A DNA stretch of 45,338 bases from UBA2897 sp036733925 (GTDB lineage Bacteria; Bacillota; Negativicutes; Selenomonadales; Selenomonadaceae): NCBI GenBank assembly GCA_036733925.1, contig DAIMZO010000020.1, positions 1-45,338 on the forward strand. The letters run 5' to 3'. Positions 15,741 through 22,278 of this stretch are shown here, piece after piece (positions within the stretch are counted from its first letter, which is position 1; each line of letters starts with the position of its first letter). The notes beneath the pieces were generated by a model. The model saw only the letters and a program-made list of their open reading frames with translations. It was not told the DNA's origin and ran no database searches. The position numbers and the translations under genes were made by a program.

Positions 15741-17276
15741 TTATTCTGTATATCCAAAGAGTTTTTCGAGGAACGCGGACAGGGTCTGCTCGGAGATCTG
15801 TACCTCGCGCCGGTTCCGGAGCGCGGCGAGCTCGCGGCGACCCTCGAGGCGCATCCGGCGTGCCTCGTTTGCCTGCCCCTGCCGCTCGGCCTCGCGCATC
15901 GAGAGGCCAAGCCGCGCCGTCTGCGTCATCTGCCGCAGGCGCGCGAGCTGCGGCGCACATTCGACGAGGGTCTCCCTAGGCAGGCCCTGCTGCAGCGCGG
16001 CAGCCGCGTCATCAAGCGAGGCGAGCGCTGCATCGAGCGCCGCCCGGCTCGCCTCCGCGTCTTTCCCGCCGGTTCCGGCTCCCCCTGCTTTTCCACTGGT
16101 TCCGCTTTCTCCGGCTTCTCCATCGGTTCCAGCTGTTCCGGCCGGCCATGCCGCCTCATACGCCTCGATGGCCGCGCGGAGCTTCCCCCCATCCATGCGC
16201 CCGGCCTTCGCCCAAGCGTTCTCCATGTGCTGCGACTGATCCGCGAACGCCTCCATCGCGGGCGCGAGCGCCCCGTACTGCGTGCGGATGGCGCGCTCCC
16301 ACGAGCCTTGCGCATCGTAGGCCGCAGGATCCCTTGCGTAGTCCGCGCCCGTCGCGAGCGCAATCTTCGAGAGGCGCTCGTACTTCATCGGGTTGAAGAA
16401 GATGGCGGGGACTCTGCTCGCTCTGGGCAGGCCCGTGATGGGCCCGAGCGCGAGCTTTCCCTCCATATAGTCCGTCACCGGATAGTTCCACCAGATGCCG
16501 GGGCTCCGCCCGCAGAGCGCCTCAGCCGCCCGGTAGTCCGCATCCGTGAGCGCCGGCACGACGACGCCGTCCCCCGTATAGAGCACGAGGATGTCGGTGT
16601 CGAGATGGCTGAAGAACGCATCCGTATAGGCCTTACGCGAGCCGTCCGCCGCACGCATATCCGCGAGGTAGTACTCCGTCGGCACGGTCAGGATCGTGCC
16701 GATATCCGCGTGGCGCGCGCGGAGCTCCCGCGCAATCGCGTTCAGGAATGCCGCCTGCCTTGCGCCGTCCTTTTCCTGGATATCATCGAAGAAGATGGCG
16801 AAATCCCGCACGCCGAGCGTGTAGACCGCCTCGAGCTTCCCGAGCATGGCCACGCGATCCGCCTCGGCCGCCGCGCCGCGGAAATGCAGGTCAAGCCCCG
16901 GCGACACAGCGAAGATCAGCCGGACGCCTTTTGTCTTTGCCTCGGATACAAGTGCCTGCAGTTCCCGCATCTTTTCCGCCGGATACGGCTCACGCCACTT
17001 CGCCCGATGGTATCGGTCATCCTTTGGTGCATAAATATACGCATTGAAGCCATGTTTCCCGCAGAAATCGATCATGTCCATGCGTGCATCGAACGTCCAC
17101 GGCGTCCCGTAGAACCCCTCGATGACCCCGCGCAGCGGAATCGGCGCAGAAACGGCCTGAGCGGCTTCAGCATGCGCCGCGTCCGATGACGGGACGGCCT
17201 CTGCAGCAGGCACGCCATAGCCCGCACCAGTGCCCATGAGGCACAGCAGCGTAAGCACCATCGCGAATTTCTTCAT
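15741..17276 (-). CDS. Secreted GH84 family beta-N-acetylhexosaminidase
   Basis: The mature part starts with the GH84 signature RGVIEGFYGTPWTFDARMD, followed by NAYIYAPKDDRYHR and KWREPYP. The paired catalytic aspartates lie in FAIFFDDIQ. The family removes N-acetylglucosamine from glycoproteins or glycosaminoglycans by substrate-assisted catalysis. The chosen ATG at 17276 (MKKFAMVLTLLCLMGTGAGYG) gives 511 residues with a signal peptide; GGAGGG lies 8 bases upstream, which makes the longer frame from 17345 unlikely. A Gly/Ala/Thr-rich linker (about residues 370-400) joins the barrel to a helical C-terminal part. Possible substrates are host mucin or its own peptidoglycan sugars. It lies 73 bases after a tRNA gene. 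Confidence 0.88.
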   Translation of the reverse strand: MKKFAMVLTLLCLMGTGAGYGVPAAEAVPSSDAAHAEAAQAVSAPIPLRGVIEGFYGTPWTFDARMDMIDFCGKHGFNAYIYAPKDDRYHRAKWREPYPAEKMRELQALVSEAKTKGVRLIFAVSPGLDLHFRGAAAEADRVAMLGKLEAVYTLGVRDFAIFFDDIQEKDGARQAAFLNAIARELRARHADIGTILTVPTEYYLADMRAADGSRKAYTDAFFSHLDTDILVLYTGDGVVVPALTDADYRAAEALCGRSPGIWWNYPVTDYMEGKLALGPITGLPRASRVPAIFFNPMKYERLSKIALATGADYARDPAAYDAQGSWERAIRTQYGALAPAMEAFADQSQHMENAWAKAGRMDGGKLRAAIEAYEAAWPAGTAGTDGEAGESGTSGKAGGAGTGGKDAEASRAALDAALASLDDAAAALQQGLPRETLVECAPQLARLRQMTQTARLGLSMREAERQGQANEARRMRLEGRRELAALRNRREVQISEQTLSAFLEKLFGYTE

Positions 17277-17349
17277 AGCCATACCCTCCAAGGATATCCA
17301 TACAACAAAAGCCGCGCCGGAGAACCGGCACGGCATACAGGACAAGAAA

Positions 17350-17426
17350 TGGTGCGATTGGTGAGAGTCGAACTCACGACCCTTCGCTTAGGAGGCGAAT
17401 GCTCTATCCAACTGAGCTACAACCGC
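17350..17426 (-). tRNA. tRNA-Arg (anticodon CCU)
   Basis: On the minus strand the cloverleaf is complete. The acceptor arms GCGGTTG and CAATCGC pair with one G-U, followed by discriminator A and an encoded CCA. The D-arm is GCTCAGTTGGATAGAGC. The anticodon loop is CTCCTAA inside a TCGC/GCGA stem, and the T-arm is GTGAG-TTCGACT-CTCAC. Anticodon CCU reads AGG, a rare arginine codon in the surrounding GC-rich genes. Confidence 0.95.
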
Positions 17427-17466
17427 GCACGGCTTATTATAGCATAAATTTCCACCAACAGCAAGA

Positions 17467-17498
17467 AAGAGGACACCGCACGCACACGGTGTCCTCTT
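17467..17498. terminator. Strong stem-loop after cstA
   Basis: AAGAGGACACCG and CGGTGTCCTCTT pair perfectly (12 bp) with an 8-base loop. On the minus strand TTCTTGC follows, so it serves as terminator of cstA and insulates the downstream tRNA gene. Confidence 0.8.
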
Positions 17499-17595
17499 CC
17501 CGGCATTTATCTATCCCCTTGCGGGAGCAGAATCGATAGTGATTGTGAATGTTGTGAATGAAAAACTTTCTATGATAGGAGGTAACCGGGCCGGA

Positions 17596-19281
17596 TCACG
17601 CCTTGGCCGCGTTCTCCGGATGCTCGGCCTTGCCCGTCACGAGCTCCTTGCCGCAATGCTTGACGACGAGCACCGCGAGCGTCATGAGCGCGAGCGCGAG
17701 GATCAGCTGCAGGCCATCGACCATGAAGACGAAGTTGCCAGCGCTGAGCTTCGTGAAGATGCCGCAGACGCTCATGACGAGCGCCGTCATCGTGACGACG
17801 AACATGAAGGCCATCGGCACGTAGAGCATCCAGCCCTTGCGGCCCGTCACCTTCAGGAACACGGCGAGCGAGATCAGCACGAGGGCCGACAGCAGCTGGT
17901 TCGCTGCGCCGAACAGCGGCCAGATGCTCATGTAGCCGGCGAGGCAGAGGAAGAACGCGAGGAACAGCGTGATCAGCGTGGACGGAACCGTGCCCGTCAT
18001 CTTCTTGACGAACGCGCTCTGCTTCTCACCCTCTGCCGGAGCAAAGATTTCCTGGAAACTCATGCGGCCGATACGGGCGACGGAGTCGATCGTCGTCATC
18101 GCGAGGGCCGAAACGCACATCGTGACCACACAGGCCGAGACACCAGCTGGCAGGCCGAACATCTCGAAGAAACCGCCGATTGCACCAGCGAAGATCTGGA
18201 ACGGCGTGCCTTTCGGCAGGACGCCGCCCGAGGCTGCCGAGCAGGCGATGACGAGTGCGACAACGCCGAGCAGGCACTCGCAGAGCATCGCGCCATAGCC
18301 GACCGGAAGCATATCCTTCTCGTTGGCGATGGCCTTCGAGGAAGTACCCGAGGAAACGAGGCTGTGGAAACCGGAGACCGCGCCGCAGGCAATCGTGATG
18401 AACAGGATTGGGAACAGCGGCTTGCCGTTGACCTCAAAACCGACGAACGCCGGCATGTTGATGGATGGGTTCGAAACGAGGATACCGAGAACGCCGCCGA
18501 CAATCATGCCGAGCAGCAGGAACGACGAAAGGTAATCGCGCGGTTCCATCAGGAGCCACATGGGGAGGCAGGCTGCGATGAAGCAGTAGCCGAACGTCAC
18601 ATAACGCCAGGTCTGGACATCGAAGTACAGCGGGAAACGCATGCCGACCGCGAACATCGCGATGACGAGCACGATGGCAACCGCGAGCTTCACAATGCCG
18701 GACGGCTGGAACTTCTTGATGAATACGCCGAAGCCCATCGCAACGACGATGTACAGCATCGAGATCGTCGCAGCCTGTGCGCCAGGGACATTCAGGGCGC
18801 CGGCCTTCGTGTACTCCGCGAACGTGTTCGCGATGATGTCCGCGAACGCTGCGATGACGAGCAGCGTGAACAGCCAGCAGAACAGCAGGAACAGGCGGCG
18901 GCCCGTCTTGCCGACATACTGTTCGATCAGCATGCCCATGCTCTTGCCATCATTCTTTACCGAAGCGTACAGCGCGGTGAAATCCTGTACCGCACCGAAG
19001 AACACGCCGCCGACCAGAATCCAGAGCAGAGCCGGAGCCCAGCCGAACATCGCGGCGATGATTGGGCCGGTCACAGGGCCCGCACCAGTAATCGAAGAAA
19101 ACTGATGGGCAAATACCGTGAAACGGGAGGCCGGCGCGTAGTCCTGGCCATCTTCCTTGCGTACAGCCGGCGTCGGTGCCTTCGGGTCAATCCCCCAGGT
19201 TTTCACCAGCCAGCGCCCATAACCGAGATAGGCACAGGCAAAGACGACAATGGCTATACCGACAATCATCAATCCAGTCAT
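17596..19281 (-). CDS. cstA: CstA-family carbon starvation / pyruvate or peptide permease
   Basis: The 561-residue membrane protein has many hydrophobic helices. It carries the CstA N-terminal block RFTVFAHQFSSITGAGPVTGPIIAAMFGW and GGVFFGAVQDFTALY. CstA and relatives (BtsT) import peptides or pyruvate when carbon is short. The central SGTSSKAIANEKDMLPVGYG is also typical. The ATG at 19281 has AGAAGGAT upstream. It has a promoter at 19378-19406 covered by three GTATAC palindromes, which suggests tight control by a dedicated regulator. It is monocistronic, ending at the strong stem-loop at 17467-17498. Confidence 0.94.
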   Translation of the reverse strand: MTGLMIVGIAIVVFACAYLGYGRWLVKTWGIDPKAPTPAVRKEDGQDYAPASRFTVFAHQFSSITGAGPVTGPIIAAMFGWAPALLWILVGGVFFGAVQDFTALYASVKNDGKSMGMLIEQYVGKTGRRLFLLFCWLFTLLVIAAFADIIANTFAEYTKAGALNVPGAQAATISMLYIVVAMGFGVFIKKFQPSGIVKLAVAIVLVIAMFAVGMRFPLYFDVQTWRYVTFGYCFIAACLPMWLLMEPRDYLSSFLLLGMIVGGVLGILVSNPSINMPAFVGFEVNGKPLFPILFITIACGAVSGFHSLVSSGTSSKAIANEKDMLPVGYGAMLCECLLGVVALVIACSAASGGVLPKGTPFQIFAGAIGGFFEMFGLPAGVSACVVTMCVSALAMTTIDSVARIGRMSFQEIFAPAEGEKQSAFVKKMTGTVPSTLITLFLAFFLCLAGYMSIWPLFGAANQLLSALVLISLAVFLKVTGRKGWMLYVPMAFMFVVTMTALVMSVCGIFTKLSAGNFVFMVDGLQLILALALMTLAVLVVKHCGKELVTGKAEHPENAAKA

Positions 19282-19375
19282 CTTAAATCCTTCTTTCTCT
19301 CATACACAGATGCAGCTGTCAAGAATCCATTCTTTCCAACCGTTTGCAACTCTGTTACAAAATTGATGGTGATTT

Positions 19376-19412
19376 GTATACTATCACTTTTGTATACGGG
19401 TGTCAAGTATAC
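19376..19412 (-). promoter_or_regulatory. cstA promoter with three GTATAC operator-like sites
   Basis: On the minus strand TTGACA (19406-19401) and TAGTAT (19383-19378) are spaced by 17 bases. Three copies of the palindrome GTATAC lie at 19376-19381, 19392-19397 and 19407-19412, two of them as TTTGTATAC in the plus reading and one as GTATACAAA. Their spacing is 16 and 15 bases. They cover the -10 box, the spacer and the upstream edge of the -35 box, as expected for repressor operators. Confidence 0.8.
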
Positions 19413-19449
19413 AAACGAGAATTTTTTGTGAAATTTTCCATGTTCACAA

Positions 19450-19680
19450 GACAGTGCCTTTGTCCATAATGATAGGAATATCGGCAGCTACAAACCGTAC
19501 GACATGAAGAACCGTTTCTTCAACCGCCAGCTCGCCGGCGGCGCCTTGCTCGACATCGGCGTCTACGCGCTCTCCTTCGCGCGGCTCTTCCTGAGCTCCT
19601 GTCCGGACGAAATCCTCACGCAGGTGAAATACGCGCCGACCGGTGTCGATGAACAGGCCGTCATCCTGCTGATAACCATC
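19450..19680 (+). pseudogene. Remnant of a Gfo/Idh/MocA-type oxidoreductase
   Basis: The plus strand encodes an internal piece of an NAD-dependent sugar dehydrogenase family protein: DMKNRFFNRQLAGGALLDIG, VYALSFARLFL and PTGVDEQAVILL are typical of the C-terminal half of these proteins. The N-terminal Rossmann fold and the rest of the C-terminus are absent. The frame can be followed upstream of the ATG at 19504 without a stop to about 19432. After about 19680 the similarity ends at a strong hairpin. This is a decayed gene, perhaps left by deletion or insertion of a mobile element. Confidence 0.8.
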
Positions 19681-19704
19681 CGCCTAGCGGCCGAAAGGAA
19701 AAAT

Positions 19705-19746
19705 CTGCCCCGACTTTTGTTATCGTGATGACAAAAGTCGGGGCAG
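19705..19746. terminator. 16 bp perfect stem-loop at the end of the gene remnant
   Basis: CTGCCCCGACTTTTGT and ACAAAAGTCGGGGCAG pair perfectly with a 10-base loop TATCGTGATG. The downstream plus strand is TTGTTGTTTTC, a moderate U-run. The segment GTTATCGTGATGACA (19719-19733) recurs with one change at 19759-19773, exactly 40 bases later. Confidence 0.6.
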
Positions 19747-19787
19747 TTGTTGTTTTCGGTTATCGTAATGACATTTTTTTCAAACAG

Positions 19788-19833
19788 AAGCCCGCATCTT
19801 GGAGCCTGAGGTTCCGGGATGCGGGCTTTGCTT
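19788..19833. terminator. Terminator-like stem-loop downstream of the OYE gene
   Basis: AAGCCCGCATC (19788-19798) and GATGCGGGCTT (19818-19828) pair perfectly around a 19-base loop. TTGCTTGTTTTT follows on the plus strand. It lies between two converging coding regions and probably ends transcripts from both sides. Confidence 0.65.
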
Positions 19834-19880
19834 GTTTTTATTTGGTATGAAATAATTGCTTGGGATGGAATCCCTATCGG

Positions 19881-20987
19881 TCAGCCTTGTGCGGCAACCT
19901 TTTTCTTGGCGCGTTCAGCGGCGCGGATGCGTTTCCACTGCCAGACGCAACGGACGCCGGGGTGCATGTTGGGGAGCACGAAGCAGCGGTTGCAGGACAC
20001 GCAGATGGACGGATCGCCGCCCGCGAGCTGTTTCGTGACGAAGTCGGGCTCCGCGATCAGGGAGCGGCCGAGGGACAGGCACTCGATGCCGCTTGTCATG
20101 ACGACCTCCATGTCGGCGCGCGAGCGGATGCCGCCGACGAGGCTCATCGGGAGCTCCGGGACCTCCTGCTTGTATTTCTTCGCGTAATCGAGGTAGTAGA
20201 GCCGCGCATCCTTCGGCAGCGAGATGAAGTCTGCGCCGGAGAGCTCGACGAGCTCGACGCCGAGCTTCGCGCAGCGGTGCAGGATGTAGAACATCTCCTG
20301 CTCGTAGCCCGCCGCGTCCTCGTGCTTCGTGTCGGTGTTGAGCTTGATGAGCACGGGGAGATCCTCCCCGCACGCCTCGTGGATGCCGCGGATGATCTCG
20401 TCGACGATGCGGAAGCGGTTCTCCGGCGTCCCGCCGTATTCGTCCGTGCGCTGATTGAACAGCGGATCGATGAAGCGCGAGAGCAGATAGGAATGTGCGG
20501 CATGCAGCTGCACGCCGTCGACGCCGGCCTTCTGCAGGCGGCGCGCCGCGTCGATGAAGCATTGCTCGATATGGTGGATCTCCTCCACCGTCAGGGCGCG
20601 CGCGTGGCGCTCCTTCTTGAGCGGACGCGCGACGCAGTCTGCGAGGTCGTCGTTGTCAATGGCACGCGGGCCGGCATGCGAGATCTGCGGCACGAAGCGC
20701 GCGCCATAGCGGTGCGCGGTCTCGACCGCCTTGCGGAACTGCGGCGCATAGCCGTCCTCGTAGATGTTGACCTGTTCCGGGTTCGCGCGGCCGAGCGGGT
20801 CGACGCAGCAATGCCCGGTGATGATCAGGCCGATGTTGTTCTTCGCGAGCTCCTCATACATCGCGTACTCTGCATCGGTCATGAAGCCGTTCTTGTCCGG
20901 CAGGAAAGAGTGAGCCGCCGAGCGGATGACACGGTTTTTCAATTGCAGATGTGCGAGCTGCAGCGGCTTCTCGAAACGATAAGTCAT
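19881..20987 (-). CDS. NADH:flavin oxidoreductase, Old Yellow Enzyme family
   Basis: The 368-residue protein is an FMN-binding TIM barrel of the 2-enoate reductase branch. Visible motifs include the N-terminal LKNRVIRSAAHS, the active-site HAAHSYLLSRFIDPLFNQR followed by TDEYGGTPENRFR, and the phosphate-binding SLVGGIRS with SLGRSLIAEPDF. A cysteine motif CVSCNRCF...C near the C-terminus resembles the [4Fe-4S] site of the larger 2,4-dienoyl-CoA reductase type. The FAD/NADH domain of those enzymes is missing. The ATG at 20987 is preceded by GTGAGGAG; the GTG at 20999 is part of this ribosome site. It follows murA by 8 bases, but a role in cell-wall synthesis is not implied. Confidence 0.88.
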   Translation of the reverse strand: MTYRFEKPLQLAHLQLKNRVIRSAAHSFLPDKNGFMTDAEYAMYEELAKNNIGLIITGHCCVDPLGRANPEQVNIYEDGYAPQFRKAVETAHRYGARFVPQISHAGPRAIDNDDLADCVARPLKKERHARALTVEEIHHIEQCFIDAARRLQKAGVDGVQLHAAHSYLLSRFIDPLFNQRTDEYGGTPENRFRIVDEIIRGIHEACGEDLPVLIKLNTDTKHEDAAGYEQEMFYILHRCAKLGVELVELSGADFISLPKDARLYYLDYAKKYKQEVPELPMSLVGGIRSRADMEVVMTSGIECLSLGRSLIAEPDFVTKQLAGGDPSICVSCNRCFVLPNMHPGVRCVWQWKRIRAAERAKKKVAAQG

Positions 20988-20995
20988 AGTTCTCC

Positions 20996-22261
20996 TCACT
21001 GAGTGACGCGGCGGATATCCGCGCCCAAGTTCACCAATTTGCCGACGAGATCGTCGTAGCCCCGGTCGATATGATGGATGTAGCTGACCTGAGTCTCCCC
21101 GTCCGCGACGAGTCCGGCAAGCACCATCGCGGCGCCCGCGCGCAAATCGGTCGCCTTGACCTGGCAGCCCGTCAGATGGTCGACGCCCTCGACGACTGAG
21201 GTGCGGCCGTCGATGCGGATATCCGCGCCCATGCGCTTCAGCTCGTCGACGTGCATGAAGCGGTTCTCGAACACGGTCTCCGTGACCATGCTCGTGCCTT
21301 CCGAGATCGTCAGCATCGCCATGAACTGCGCCTGCATATCGGTGGGGAAGCCCGGGTACGGCATCGTCTTGATGTCAACGGCCTTCGTACGGTGGTCGCA
21401 CGCCACGCGGATGCCGCCGACGTCCTCCTCGATTGTGACGCCGGCCTCTTTGAGCTTCGCGATGACCGGCTTCAGATGCTCGCTGATCGCGTTCTCGATG
21501 TAGACGTCGCCGCGCGTCATCGCGGCCGCGACCATGTAGGTGCCGGCCTCGATGCGGTCCGGGATGATCGTGTAGTCGCGGCCGCGGAGCTTGCCGACGC
21601 CCTCGATCTTGATGACGTTCGTGCCGGCGCCGCGCACCTTCGCGCCCATGACGTTCAGGTAGTTCGCGAGGTCGACGATCTCCGGCTCCTCGGCCGGATT
21701 CTCGAGGACGGTCTGTCCCTCAGCCATCGTCGCGGCCATCATGATGTTCTCGGTCGCGCCGACGCTCGGGAAGTCGAGGTAAATCTTCGCGCCCTTCAGG
21801 CCCTCGGGGGCCGACGCCTCGATGAAGCCGTGGCCGATGTGGATCTTCGCGCCGAGTGCCTCAAAGCCCTTGAGGTGCAGGTCGATGGGGCGCGTGCCGA
21901 TGGCGCAGCCGCCCGGCAGCGAGATCCGCGCCTGCCCGCAGCGCGCGAGGAGCGGCCCCATGATCAGGAAGGACGCACGCATCTTGCGCACGAGGTCGTA
22001 CGGGGCCTCGCAGCTCCCGATAACCGAGCTGTCGACGAGGAGCTGATGCTTTTCCGGGGAGAATTCCGCCTTGACGCCGAGCTTCTTGAGCACCTCGGTG
22101 ATTGTGTGCACGTCCTCGAGGGCCGGCACCTCGTCGAGGAGGCTCGGCGCGTCCTGCCCGAGCAGGGTCGCGGCGATGATCGGCAGGACGGCGTTCTTCG
22201 CCCCGCTGATCTTCACGCGGCCGGAAAGCCTTCTTCCTCCATTGATAACCAACTTTTCCAT
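20996..22261 (-). CDS. murA: UDP-N-acetylglucosamine 1-carboxyvinyltransferase
   Basis: MurA adds enolpyruvate from PEP to UDP-GlcNAc, the first committed step of peptidoglycan synthesis. The 421 residues start MEKLVINGGRRLSGRVKISG and include the KNA motif. The catalytic loop has Cys119 in LPGGCAIGTRPIDLH, so this is the fosfomycin-type cysteine enzyme. DRIEAGTYM and the C-terminal DLRAGAAMVLAGL with IDRGY are also as expected. It starts 17 bases after the S55 peptidase gene. Confidence 0.97.
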   Translation of the reverse strand: MEKLVINGGRRLSGRVKISGAKNAVLPIIAATLLGQDAPSLLDEVPALEDVHTITEVLKKLGVKAEFSPEKHQLLVDSSVIGSCEAPYDLVRKMRASFLIMGPLLARCGQARISLPGGCAIGTRPIDLHLKGFEALGAKIHIGHGFIEASAPEGLKGAKIYLDFPSVGATENIMMAATMAEGQTVLENPAEEPEIVDLANYLNVMGAKVRGAGTNVIKIEGVGKLRGRDYTIIPDRIEAGTYMVAAAMTRGDVYIENAISEHLKPVIAKLKEAGVTIEEDVGGIRVACDHRTKAVDIKTMPYPGFPTDMQAQFMAMLTISEGTSMVTETVFENRFMHVDELKRMGADIRIDGRTSVVEGVDHLTGCQVKATDLRAGAAMVLAGLVADGETQVSYIHHIDRGYDDLVGKLVNLGADIRRVTQ

Positions 22262-22278
22262 TCTGCGTTCTTTTCCCC

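Noticed and set aside
17350..17426. tRNA-Arg as an integration site for a genomic island
   Set aside because: No integrase gene and no repeated tRNA 3' end is seen on either side; the flanking genes look like ordinary chromosomal genes.
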